From Paenibacillus sp. VTT E-133291 (GTDB lineage Bacteria > Bacillota > Bacilli > Paenibacillales > Paenibacillaceae), in the NCBI RefSeq assembly GCF_002264395.1, contig NZ_NFVA01000005.1, positions 62,001 through 126,000 on the forward strand: a DNA stretch of 64,000 nucleotides, written 5' to 3'. The position numbers were made by a program, and so were the translations under genes. The notes under the pieces were generated by a model. The model was not told the DNA's origin. It was given only the letters and a program-made list of their open reading frames with translations, and did no database searches. How positions within the stretch are numbered: the first letter of the stretch is position 1; the number at the start of each line of letters is the position of its first letter. Shown piece after piece: positions 25,858 through 34,759 of this stretch.

Positions 25858-27849
25858 TCACATCTCCAGAATTTCTACACCATATGGCTCAAGCTGCAGC
25901 TCTCCTGAACAAATCGAGTGATCGAGCAGACTGCTATACTCTTGTGGCAAGGTGACTGTCACAGACTCCCGGCTCAAGTTAAGCAAGAATAAGAAGCTGC
26001 CTTGATCTCCCGAACGCACAGAGGCCTGTACTCCATCCGGCAGTCCCTCAAATCTAAACAGCCCCTGCTGTTTAGAAAGGCGCTCCAACAACACTGACCA
26101 GAAGCGCTCTTCCATATGCGTTCCAAAATAATAAACCTGACCCTTCCCAAAAGCATTAACGGTTACAGCCGGTGTTCCACTATAGAAATCATCGCTATAC
26201 CAAGCAATCGGCCACGCCACAACTGGTCTCAGGATGTCGCACCACTGCGTGCATTCATATTGGTTCCCCTCAGCATCAACAACCTTATGGGTTTCAGCAC
26301 CAATCGGATCATACTCCAGTACTTCAATCCCTGTGCAATAGCTCAGTAGTCCCGGCAGTGGCTGCATGACTGCGATGTTATTTGTAGTTTTCACGCCACT
26401 TCGGTTGGTAATGAGCAAGGTGCCGCCAGCTAGTGCAAAATCCTCCAAACTACGTACGATCTCCTCATCCAGCAAGTATAAATTTGGTGCGATCACTACT
26501 TTATATCCATCCAGTGGTTGTCTGAGGTCAATCACATCGCAGCCCAAGCCAAGCTTTGTCACTGCACGATGGATCTGCTTAATATTCTCATAATAATCAA
26601 ATCCCTCAGCTTGAGGCTGAATATCCAGTGCGGCTTTCTCTTCATGAGAATGTAGAATCGCCACTTCATGCTTTAATGTCGTTCCAGTCAGCCTTTCCCC
26701 AAGTGTATTCACTTCATGGCATAGCTGAGTGAACTCTGCAAATCTGCGTCCTGGGACATTACTGTGATCAATCAGTCCATGCCAGAATTGCTCTGCACCT
26801 GCGGCTGCACTACGCCAACGGAAATGAACGACAGTATCCGCACCTCTGGCTATCGTCTGCCACGCATAAGCACGAAGCATCCCAGGATACGGCGTTCTCC
26901 ACATCGGCATCCAACAACCTGGTGAGCCGCTTAGCTGCTCCATGATCCAGAAGTTTTGACGTTTAATCCCTCGGGTTACGTCTAACGAAAGTGCTCCGCT
27001 ATATGGTGTTGTCGCTTGCTTGGCCCGAGAAGTATTCGGATAATAGTCAAATGCAGCGATATCCAGATCAGCACCGACTGCGTACATATCCAGACGCTGC
27101 GGATAGCTGTGAAAGTTATGAGTGATAAAATGATGCGGACAAACAGACCGCAAAATATCAATCTGCGTCTTCTGGAATGCTACCACCGAATCCCACTGAA
27201 ACCGCTGATAATCTAGCAGAAACGATGGATTCTGATGTGGCGATCCGCCCAGTGGAACCGTAAGCTCATTCCAATCGCTGTATTCTCCACTCCACACAAC
27301 CGTTCCCCACTCTACATTCACCCGATCAAGGCTGCCATATTTGGCTTTTACCCAAGTGCGAAACGCTATATTGCAAGCGTCACAATGACAATCTAACATA
27401 CCAAATTCATTGTCAGTCTGCCAGCCTATAACGGCCGGGTGTTCACTATAGTGCTCAGCAAGACGCTGGGTAATACGGCTTCCGTATTCACGTAAAGATG
27501 CACTGTTATAACAGCGATGTCCGCGTACCCCTGGGTGGAATATATCTCCGTTCGCAAACACTGGCAGCACGTCCGGAAATTTCGTAGTTAACCATCTAGG
27601 AGGTGTAGCAGTCGGCGTACCGATCACAACTTGCAGTTCATATTTATGAAAAAGATCCAGCGCGCGATCCAGCCACCCGAACTGGTAATTCCCCTCCGTA
27701 GGCTCTAACCGGCTCCATGCAAACTCGGCGACTCGAACTACCTTAACACCTGTTTCCTTCATTAAACTGATATCCGGTTCCCACATGGATTCTTCCCAAT
27801 GTTCCGGGTAATAGTCCACACCCATCTGAATAGGATCAAATCGTTTCAT
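25858..27849 (-). CDS. GH42 beta-galactosidase (second copy, with metal-site cysteines)
   Basis: The 663-residue GH42 enzyme has acid/base Glu148 in QTDNEFG and nucleophile Glu304 in WIMEQLSG. Cys113 (GHRCYN) and the CHCDAC cluster (154, 156, 159) form the zinc site found in many bacterial GH42 enzymes and missing in the first copy. A trimerisation domain and small beta domain follow. No signal peptide. It lies on the same strand after the permease/permease/binding-protein genes; the intervening hairpin at 27875-27923 probably reduces but does not prevent read-through. GGGAGAGGG precedes the ATG. This location ties it to the imported sugar. Confidence 0.93.
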   Translation of the reverse strand: MKRFDPIQMGVDYYPEHWEESMWEPDISLMKETGVKVVRVAEFAWSRLEPTEGNYQFGWLDRALDLFHKYELQVVIGTPTATPPRWLTTKFPDVLPVFANGDIFHPGVRGHRCYNSASLREYGSRITQRLAEHYSEHPAVIGWQTDNEFGMLDCHCDACNIAFRTWVKAKYGSLDRVNVEWGTVVWSGEYSDWNELTVPLGGSPHQNPSFLLDYQRFQWDSVVAFQKTQIDILRSVCPHHFITHNFHSYPQRLDMYAVGADLDIAAFDYYPNTSRAKQATTPYSGALSLDVTRGIKRQNFWIMEQLSGSPGCWMPMWRTPYPGMLRAYAWQTIARGADTVVHFRWRSAAAGAEQFWHGLIDHSNVPGRRFAEFTQLCHEVNTLGERLTGTTLKHEVAILHSHEEKAALDIQPQAEGFDYYENIKQIHRAVTKLGLGCDVIDLRQPLDGYKVVIAPNLYLLDEEIVRSLEDFALAGGTLLITNRSGVKTTNNIAVMQPLPGLLSYCTGIEVLEYDPIGAETHKVVDAEGNQYECTQWCDILRPVVAWPIAWYSDDFYSGTPAVTVNAFGKGQVYYFGTHMEERFWSVLLERLSKQQGLFRFEGLPDGVQASVRSGDQGSFLFLLNLSRESVTVTLPQEYSSLLDHSICSGELQLEPYGVEILEM

Positions 27850-27874
27850 CGGCGCCCTCTCCCCTAGCTAAGAT

Positions 27875-27923
27875 AAAAGGCGCTCCCCGTCTCATATTGA
27901 TGAGGTATACGGAGAACGCCTTT
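27875..27923 (-). terminator. Hairpin between binding-protein gene and second GH42
   Basis: AAAGGCG...CGCCTTT with an inner ACGG/CCGT stem and T4 tail, read leftward. It may be a partial terminator that sets a higher transcript level for the binding protein than for the downstream enzyme. Confidence 0.8.
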
Positions 27924-27968
27924 GTGAACTACTTGTCCATTTTAATCTTTTTTATGAACGAGCTTTCC

Positions 27969-29270
27969 TTATTTCTTAAGCTTGTCCCAAGCTGCTTGCA
28001 TGCCAGTCATCCAGCCGTTCACATCCACTTTGCCAGCAATCATCTGTTGAATAACACTAGCAAATTCTTGGGTTACACCATCAGGGAATTTAGAAGATTG
28101 CAAACCATACACCTTGTCTTCTTTTACATAATTCCATACGTCAGATCCAAGCTTACCGATATCTTCAGGAGTAGCTTCGATTGTGGATAAAGCAGGAATG
28201 AATTTCCATTTTTTAACGATATACTCTTTACCCATATCAGAAGTTACCAACCAGTTCAAGAAGGTTTTAGCTTCTTCTTTAGATCCGGAATCTTTGTTTA
28301 CAACAAGGTTAGCAGGAATACCTACAGTCATTTTATCGTTTTTCTCAGCATCTTCATTGATTGGCATTGGGAACATCCCGATGTTCATATCAGGTGTGAT
28401 GTTATCTACAAGTGTTTGTGCCCAGTTCCCTTCTTGCATCATTGCGATTTCACCTTTAGCAAACATAGCCAAGTGAGTGTTAGCATCTGTGGTCAAAGGA
28501 TTTTTTTGTCCGTATTTCAAAGTCAGGTTGAGCAAGTTGCTCCAATCTTCAAACACTTTGTTACCTACGATTGTACCCGTACCCTCATTCAAGCTCTTAA
28601 TGAAGCCATTTACATCGTCTTGTTGTGCAAATGCTACGCTAATGCCTTGGTTACCAAGGAGCCACCATTCTTGATATGCATTACCAAAAGGAGTTACGTC
28701 AATGGCTTGTAGTTTCTTAGCCGCTTCTTCTAGTTGTGACAATGTTTTTGGAGTTTCAGTGATGCCTGCTTTTTCAAACAGGTCTTTGTTATATACAAAT
28801 CCAATACCTTCAAGGTTCATTGGCATACCGTATACTTTACCGTCTTTAGTCATTGGCTCTGCAGCCATAGGAATCAGATCTTTCACCCAAGGTTGGTCGG
28901 ACATATCCTCCATCTTATCTCCCCAAAGCTCCATTTCAGCATATCCACCATTGGAGAAAATGTCAGGTGCGTCGCCGGAAGCAAACTTCGTCTTCAGTGC
29001 TGCTGCGTAATCGGCACCACCACCAACGGTTTGGATATCCAGCTTGATGTTAGGGTATTCTTTTTCAAATTCAACCTTGAGCTCATTCAGACCTTCAACG
29101 ATTTCAGTTTTGAACTGAAAGATTTTAACCGTTTTTACTTGGCCTTTATCCGTGCCAGCGCTTCCATTTTGTGAGTTACTAGATGCGTTATTGCCTCCAC
29201 CACATGCTGTTAATGCTAAACTCATAGCCATTACTGCCGAAAGTGCAACTGCCGAGCGTTTCTTATTCAT
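27969..29270 (-). CDS. Sugar ABC transporter substrate-binding lipoprotein (module 1)
   Basis: The protein has about 433 residues and a lipoprotein signal (lipobox LTAC, Cys23) with a Gly/Asn/Ser-rich linker behind it. It has the fold of sugar-binding proteins of the MalE/oligosaccharide class: KTKFASGDAPDIFSNGG, KVYGMPMNLEGIGFVYNKDLFEKAGI, and KGEIAMMQEGNW. It captures an oligosaccharide outside the membrane for the two permeases encoded upstream. The start is set at ATG 29270 with AAGGGGG upstream, ten codons inside the longest frame. In this operon the binding protein follows the permeases, which is less common. Confidence 0.92.
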   Translation of the reverse strand: MNKKRSAVALSAVMAMSLALTACGGGNNASSNSQNGSAGTDKGQVKTVKIFQFKTEIVEGLNELKVEFEKEYPNIKLDIQTVGGGADYAAALKTKFASGDAPDIFSNGGYAEMELWGDKMEDMSDQPWVKDLIPMAAEPMTKDGKVYGMPMNLEGIGFVYNKDLFEKAGITETPKTLSQLEEAAKKLQAIDVTPFGNAYQEWWLLGNQGISVAFAQQDDVNGFIKSLNEGTGTIVGNKVFEDWSNLLNLTLKYGQKNPLTTDANTHLAMFAKGEIAMMQEGNWAQTLVDNITPDMNIGMFPMPINEDAEKNDKMTVGIPANLVVNKDSGSKEEAKTFLNWLVTSDMGKEYIVKKWKFIPALSTIEATPEDIGKLGSDVWNYVKEDKVYGLQSSKFPDGVTQEFASVIQQMIAGKVDVNGWMTGMQAAWDKLKK

Positions 29271-29331
29271 TATGTTTTCCCCCTTAAGATAGTGGATCAA
29301 GTCTACAATATTTGGAACGGAGGGCTCGGTG

Positions 29332-30165
29332 TTAACCTTTCACCGAGCCAGCCGCTATTCCCTCAACAATGTAACGCTGCATAAACAGATAGAAGATGAT
29401 AATTGGAGCAATCCCGATTACGAGAGCCGGAAGCGCCATATCCCATTGCTTGGTGTATTGACCAAAGAAGGAGAAGGTCGCCAGCGGAATGGTACGAAGT
29501 TCTGGTGCCTGAAGAATCAAGGAAGGCAGCAGATAATCATTCCATATTCCAAGTGCATTCAGCACGATCGTTGTCATTACCATTGGCTTCAGCAAGGGAA
29601 GTACTATGCGGAAGAATACGGTAATTGGATTACATCCGTCAACTGTTGCCGCCTCTTCGATTTCAAGCGGAACGGACTTGATAAAACCGTGGAACAGGAA
29701 GATTGCCATTGGAACACTGATCCCTAGATTCGTAATGATCAATCCTAGGAAGGAGTTGTTTACTCCAATTACATTTACGACTTTCAAGATTGGAATCATG
29801 ATCGTTTGAAACGGAACAACCATTGCAGCTACGAACAACAGCAGCAAAAATTGATTGAATTTCGTATTCGCCCGAACCATACGATAAGAAGCCATCGCAC
29901 TAAACAGAGAGATCAGAATAACACTGATAACCGTTATGATAACCGAATTTCGGAAAGCTTCACCAAACCGTGCCAATTTCCAAGCATTTGTATAGTTCGA
30001 CCACATAAATGTCTGTGGCCAGCTTGCGGCATCACTCAGAATTTCACCGAAGGATTTCACTGAGTTCGCAAGTAAGAAATAAAATGGAGAGAGGAAGAGA
30101 AGGGCAAGAAGAATCATCAACACCTCTACGCCGATATTCCATCTGCCTTTTGACTTAGCGTTCAT
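29332..30165 (-). CDS. Carbohydrate ABC transporter permease, MalG type (module 1)
   Basis: The 277-residue membrane protein has six helices, beginning MNAKSKGRWNIGVEVLMILLALLFLSPFYFLLA. The cytoplasmic ATPase-coupling loop is EIEEAATVDGCNPITVFFR (about 187-205), with an EAA...G pattern. MalG-type proteins form a heterodimer with a MalF-type partner, here the gene just upstream, which it overlaps by one base. No ATPase gene is seen, so a shared MsmK-like subunit elsewhere must power the importer. Confidence 0.93.
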   Translation of the reverse strand: MNAKSKGRWNIGVEVLMILLALLFLSPFYFLLANSVKSFGEILSDAASWPQTFMWSNYTNAWKLARFGEAFRNSVIITVISVILISLFSAMASYRMVRANTKFNQFLLLLFVAAMVVPFQTIMIPILKVVNVIGVNNSFLGLIITNLGISVPMAIFLFHGFIKSVPLEIEEAATVDGCNPITVFFRIVLPLLKPMVMTTIVLNALGIWNDYLLPSLILQAPELRTIPLATFSFFGQYTKQWDMALPALVIGIAPIIIFYLFMQRYIVEGIAAGSVKG

Positions 30166-31046
30166 TAAGCTTCTACCTCCTTGCTCTTCGTAATACGGAC
30201 CTGAATCAGAGTGATAATCGCTACGATAACAAAGAACAGCAGCGCTTTAGCAGTACCCAGACCGTAACGATTGTTCAGGAAGGCTTCATTGTAAATATTC
30301 ATGGCAACCGACTCTGTAGATTTGAACGGTCCACCTTTCGTCAAGGAAAGGTTAAGGTCGAACATTTTGAAGGACCAAGAAATCGCTAGGAACAAACCGA
30401 TAGTTACAGCAGGCATGATCAATGGAACTACAATGCTGCGCAGGACCTGCCAACGGGAGGCACCATCAATATCAGCCGCTTCCAATACTTCTTTCGATAC
30501 GTTACTTAGAGAAGCGATGTAGATAACCATCAGATAACCAGATGACTGCCAAACAAAAACCATCACAATCGCCCAGAAGCCGGTTGTTGCATCACCCAGC
30601 CAAGGAAGATTAAAGAACGACCAGCCGGTGAGTTCTCCCATCGTTGCGAACCCTTTGATGAAGATAAATTGCCAGATGAACCCAAGCAACAATCCCCCAA
30701 TAACGTTCGGCATAAAGAAAATAGTCCGAAGCATGTTCCGTGTCTTTAAAGGTTTCGTTAACAGATAAGCTAGGAAGAATCCTACCACGTTAGTCAAAAC
30801 AACACCTAACACAGTAAATCTTACTGTAAACCAAAAGGAAGACCAGAAGTCGGGGTCATTCGTAAATATAGTGGAGAAGTTTTGAAATCCGACCCAACTT
30901 ACATGACCAGATACACCGTTCCAGTCTGTGAAAGAGTAATACATCCCCATGATGAATGGGATAATCGTTATTAAGGTAAAAAACAAGACTGCAGGACCAA
31001 CGAAAAATGCTTGTTGACCTAACTGGGACAACTTAGTGCCGCGCAT
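30165..31046 (-). CDS. Carbohydrate ABC transporter permease, MalF type (module 1)
   Basis: The 293-residue protein starts MRGTKLSQLGQQAFFVGPAVLFF and has six membrane helices. The coupling loop is VLEAADIDGASRWQVLRSIV (about 194-213). It is the first gene of the leftward operon: permease, permease, binding protein, then GH42. The start is preceded by GGGGG-rich sequence. It is divergent from the YesM-type kinase gene, so the pair is a likely target of that two-component system. The transported sugar is probably a beta-galactoside-containing oligosaccharide, inferred from the GH42 gene. Confidence 0.93.
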   Translation of the reverse strand: MRGTKLSQLGQQAFFVGPAVLFFTLITIIPFIMGMYYSFTDWNGVSGHVSWVGFQNFSTIFTNDPDFWSSFWFTVRFTVLGVVLTNVVGFFLAYLLTKPLKTRNMLRTIFFMPNVIGGLLLGFIWQFIFIKGFATMGELTGWSFFNLPWLGDATTGFWAIVMVFVWQSSGYLMVIYIASLSNVSKEVLEAADIDGASRWQVLRSIVVPLIMPAVTIGLFLAISWSFKMFDLNLSLTKGGPFKSTESVAMNIYNEAFLNNRYGLGTAKALLFFVIVAIITLIQVRITKSKEVEA

Positions 31047-31125
31047 TTATTGTCCCCCCCTTTCTTTTGCTCACTTACTTGTTTATGCTTTATACACATA
31101 TTATCTGTTTTTTTGAGGCTACCTC

Positions 31126-31153
31126 ACACCTACGGAAGTGATCTTTCAGGTGT
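31126..31153. promoter_or_regulatory. Possible operator in permease/kinase divergent region
   Basis: ACACCT (31126-31131) and AGGTGT (31148-31153) form an inverted repeat 16 bases apart in the roughly 135-base gap between the leftward importer operon and the rightward kinase gene. A TAAAAT -10-like string follows on the plus strand. Binding by the response regulator is a guess. Confidence 0.35.
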
Positions 31154-31182
31154 AAAATATTGATCGGATGTGACAAATTTCG

Positions 31183-33003
31183 ATGAAATGGAACACGATT
31201 CGCACAAAAATGATCGTTTTCATCCTACTCCCAACTTTAATCTGCATTATGGCCACAATGTTTATAAGTTACCACTTTAGTACTCAATCCTTAAGAACAA
31301 GAGCAGTAGATGAGAATACGAATCTTCTCTTTCAAGGCACTAAAAATATCCAAAGTCTGATTCAGGAGCTGAATCGACTCTCCCTTATCGTTTATTCAGA
31401 TTCAGAATTCTACAGGTCACTGGAAGCCGGATACGAGGATATGCTAGCCAATGCACGAATCTACTCTTCTCTGAATTATATTTCATCCTCTATGCCTGAC
31501 ATCTCTCAGGTCTATTTATACGGTGTCAAAGAAAACACAGCTACTCTGCTTACCCAGAGTACACCGAAACGTTGGCAGGGTATCCCACCTTATCCTGACT
31601 CCAAAATCACTACCGAGTCTACGGTATCCATACAGAGCACACATATAAGTCATAGCTACGGCCTAACGGCACCGATCCCGCAGTTCGTACCGGAACCAGT
31701 GTTTACCTTGCATAGAAGAATTGAAAAGGTCCCTACCACAAAGGCACTTGGCTACCTGTCGATTGATGTCAAGCTAACAGCGCTAACCGACATCATCAGT
31801 CAGTTATATGACCAGAAGCAAGAGAACATCTGGCTGCTGGATGGCAGCGGAAACATTGTCTATGGGGACAATAGCGAAGAATACGGTAAGAAACTGAAAG
31901 GTAATTGGTACAATGCACACATCGCGGGAAATCCTAGCCCACAGGGCTACTTTGAAGAGGATAAAGCCATGTTTATTTACCAGAATATCGAAGGTCCAGG
32001 ATTGAAATGGACACTGGTAAAGCAGATTCCTGTTTCCTATCTTTTCCGAGAAGCCAATGAAGCGGCAAAGATTAATATAGCACTGATGGTCCTGCTGTTG
32101 ATTACCATTACTACACTAACAATCCTAATCTCTTTTCGAATCACAGCCCCGATTAAGCAGTTGACCCGCTATATGAATCAGGTCCAGACCGGGAAGCTTG
32201 ATATCGATATCCGCCCCATGGGCAAAGACGAGATCGGTGTCGTTACAGAGCGGTTCCGCAGTATGATGGATACGATCAACAATCTGATCCTGAGAGAGTA
32301 TAAGCTTGAATTAACGAATAAAACGAATGAGCTGCGGGCTTTGCAAGCGCAGATCAATCCGCATTTTCTCAACAACACCTTGCAAATCATCGGTACGCTT
32401 GCCTTGGAGCTTAAGGTACCCCAAATCTATTCTCTTCTTTCGGCGCTTGCGAAAATGATGCGTTACAGCATGTACAATGAGGAGAAGATTGTCACCGTTA
32501 AAGACGAGCTGGATCATGTCAAAGCTTATATTGAATTGCAAAAGGAACGTTTTGAAAATAAATTCAGTTTCCGTTACGATATGGAGGAATCTCTTTTAGA
32601 GACATTTATGCCTAAAATGATTCTGCAGCCTATTGTAGAAAATTATTTCAAACATGGGTTTAATCATTCCCGTACGGATGGATTCATTGAGATCACCTCA
32701 GCAAGAGCAGGTGACAAGCGGATGGAAATTCGTATCCAAAACAACGGAAATGCCATTCCTTCTGCGAAACTGGATCTTCTACGGCAGAAACTTCAACATT
32801 CCACTAGAACAGATATTGATTTATTAAGAAATTCTGAGCAAGACAAGGAAGCTGCTGGATCTGGTATTGGTCTGCCGAACGTTCTGGCACGGCTCAAGCT
32901 AGTATGCGGAGACAGTGCCCTCTTGACTGTGGACAACCTCAGAGCGGGTGGAGTGGTTGTAAGACTGGAAATAGACATTATAGCGGAGCGTGAGACGATA
33001 TGA
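31183..33003 (+). CDS. YesM-type sensor histidine kinase (module 1)
   Basis: The 606-residue kinase has two membrane helices (about 10-28 and 297-318) enclosing an extracytoplasmic sensor domain of about 270 residues. A HAMP linker follows. The His_kinase domain has phospho-acceptor His394 in QINPHFLNNTLQ; the ATPase domain has IQNNGN and SGIGLPNVLARL. This is the LytS/YesM class, common next to sugar importers. The ribosome site is weak. The last codon's stop overlaps the start of the response regulator (ATGA-type), so the pair is coupled. It is divergent from the importer operon, which it likely controls. Confidence 0.92.
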   Translation: MKWNTIRTKMIVFILLPTLICIMATMFISYHFSTQSLRTRAVDENTNLLFQGTKNIQSLIQELNRLSLIVYSDSEFYRSLEAGYEDMLANARIYSSLNYISSSMPDISQVYLYGVKENTATLLTQSTPKRWQGIPPYPDSKITTESTVSIQSTHISHSYGLTAPIPQFVPEPVFTLHRRIEKVPTTKALGYLSIDVKLTALTDIISQLYDQKQENIWLLDGSGNIVYGDNSEEYGKKLKGNWYNAHIAGNPSPQGYFEEDKAMFIYQNIEGPGLKWTLVKQIPVSYLFREANEAAKINIALMVLLLITITTLTILISFRITAPIKQLTRYMNQVQTGKLDIDIRPMGKDEIGVVTERFRSMMDTINNLILREYKLELTNKTNELRALQAQINPHFLNNTLQIIGTLALELKVPQIYSLLSALAKMMRYSMYNEEKIVTVKDELDHVKAYIELQKERFENKFSFRYDMEESLLETFMPKMILQPIVENYFKHGFNHSRTDGFIEITSARAGDKRMEIRIQNNGNAIPSAKLDLLRQKLQHSTRTDIDLLRNSEQDKEAAGSGIGLPNVLARLKLVCGDSALLTVDNLRAGGVVVRLEIDIIAERETI

Positions 33004-34661
33004 AGGCGTTAATTGTTGATGACGAAGCCAGAGTTAGAAAAGCAGTTAGACTTCTTGTTGACTGGGACGCGCATCAAATCGATGGGATTCTGGAAGCCGG
33101 AAACGGAAATGAGGCCATAGAGATTATTCGGCAAGCAAAACCCGCCTTAGTCATTATGGACATGATGATGGATTCCGGCAATGGCATAGAGTTAATGACA
33201 TGGGTTAACGAATTTGCCGGCAACACCAAGTTTATTGTGGTCAGCGGACATAATGACTTCGAGTTCGTCCGCCAGACCGTACGCCATGGAGGGATTGATT
33301 ACATCCTTAAACCCATTGAAGCAGAGGCCATCAATGTTGCAGTCGCTAAGGCAGTGACTGCCTGGCGTTCAGAGGAAGCTGATCGGAGCGAGCGACAGAA
33401 GCAGAGTATTCAGCTCAATGAGTTCAAGCCCATCTACGGAGAAAAGCTTCTATCCGCGTTAATCGATGATCCGATCAACTCGGAATTATCCTTCCGAAGA
33501 TTATGTAACGATGACATTATCCCGGACAATGTCCTCACTTCGCGCTTAATCCTGGTGCAGACAGACACAGGAAATAATCTCCTGCTCAAACGTTTTGGAG
33601 GAGACACTGGGCTCATGAATTACGCAATCGTCAATATATGCAATGAATTTCTACAAGGTCAGCATAAGGGTGTGGCCTTTCGTTACTGGGGAGGTCCTTC
33701 GGAGATTGCCATTATTCTATGGGATATTCAAACGTCAGTTGTCGAGCTTATAGGTAAAATTAATCAGGGTATCTACGCTACCCTACAGGTCCGAATGCAT
33801 TTCGGAATTAGCTGTATCGGTAGCCTGCCTAAGCAATTACCTTCTCAGCGTGCAGAAGTGGCCGAGGCCCTGCAGCGTCGAAATTTATTAGTTCATGAGG
33901 ATTACTGCCATTTCTCCAGTTCTTCTGAAGAGTTTAAAGAGCGAAATGAAATCTCAAAGCCAAAAATTCAAGGAAATGCATCTCCGACGATCTTTGCTCG
34001 TGTGAAGGAGGATTGGAAAATGGCAGTCATCAGCGGAAGCCCTGAAGTTATATCCTCAGCAGCGCAGCACTGGGTAGACGAGCTTGGCCGAGGTGGTATT
34101 GTTACACCAGAGATCCTAAACTCATGGAAGAATGATGCTCTTTTATTCCGTTCCCAGTTAGTACGTGAAATGTTAGGCCCTGATGCCGATAGCGCACTAG
34201 CCGAGCTAGAACAGGCCGACCATCTTCATCCGGCCCCTTATACGAACGGATACTCGTTCTCCTTATTTGCCTGGCGTGACTGGTCATTTGACCTGATGGA
34301 GCGACTGTCAGAAGTATTCTCGGCTAAACAAGCTAAAGAACGTAATCCTATGCATGACATCGTGAAATATATTGAACTCAATTACGCCTCCGATCTTTCC
34401 CTACAGGAGGTTGCCAGTAAGTTCTATGTTAGCCGCGAATATATATCACGCCGATTTAAACAGGAATACGGCATTAATTTCTCTGATTATATCGTTAACA
34501 TCCGGATAGATAAAGCTAAGCTGCTTATGCAGAACCCTCGGCTTAGGCTGTCGCAAATTTCTGAAATGGTCGGGTTTCATGATGTGAAATACTTTAGCAA
34601 GGTCTTCAAGAAACAGATTGGGGCATCACCTAAGGACTACCGAAACCAGACTAAAATTTAA
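33000..34661 (+). CDS. YesN-type response regulator with AraC output (module 1)
   Basis: The 553-residue regulator has an N-terminal receiver with phospho-acceptor Asp54 (VIMDMMMDSGNG), and the conserved KP dipeptide in YILKPIEAE. A long central region of unknown fold follows. A C-terminal AraC-type double helix-turn-helix covers about 452-553 (LSLQEVASKFYVSREYISRRF and LSQISEMVGFHDVKYFSKVF). It is paired with the YesM-type kinase whose gene it overlaps by four bases. The likely targets are the divergent importer operon and perhaps the nearby GH genes. Confidence 0.92.
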   Translation: MKALIVDDEARVRKAVRLLVDWDAHQIDGILEAGNGNEAIEIIRQAKPALVIMDMMMDSGNGIELMTWVNEFAGNTKFIVVSGHNDFEFVRQTVRHGGIDYILKPIEAEAINVAVAKAVTAWRSEEADRSERQKQSIQLNEFKPIYGEKLLSALIDDPINSELSFRRLCNDDIIPDNVLTSRLILVQTDTGNNLLLKRFGGDTGLMNYAIVNICNEFLQGQHKGVAFRYWGGPSEIAIILWDIQTSVVELIGKINQGIYATLQVRMHFGISCIGSLPKQLPSQRAEVAEALQRRNLLVHEDYCHFSSSSEEFKERNEISKPKIQGNASPTIFARVKEDWKMAVISGSPEVISSAAQHWVDELGRGGIVTPEILNSWKNDALLFRSQLVREMLGPDADSALAELEQADHLHPAPYTNGYSFSLFAWRDWSFDLMERLSEVFSAKQAKERNPMHDIVKYIELNYASDLSLQEVASKFYVSREYISRRFKQEYGINFSDYIVNIRIDKAKLLMQNPRLRLSQISEMVGFHDVKYFSKVFKKQIGASPKDYRNQTKI

Positions 34662-34675
34662 TTCATACCTCGCTA

Positions 34676-34758
34676 CGAGAAAACGATTGTCTCCTTATAT
34701 GGAAGACAACCGTTTCTCGCAGAAATATAAGGATAATGTATAGCGTGAAACTTAAATT
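34676..34758 (+). repeat. Hairpin repeat, single copy of family A
   Basis: CGAGAAAACGATTGTCT (34676-34692) pairs with AGACAACCGTTTCTCG (34704-34719). The following AGAAATATAAGGATAA, GCGTGAAACT and TTCTTATATTTTT strings match the 8.6-8.8 kb tandem units in order and orientation. It fills the short gap between convergent genes (YesN-type regulator and SGNH hydrolase) and could terminate one of them. Confidence 0.8.
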
Positions 34759-34759
34759 C

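Noticed and set aside
25431..25955. Short frames in the repeat-filled gap before the second GH42
   Set aside because: They run through palindromic repeats and change frame between copies.
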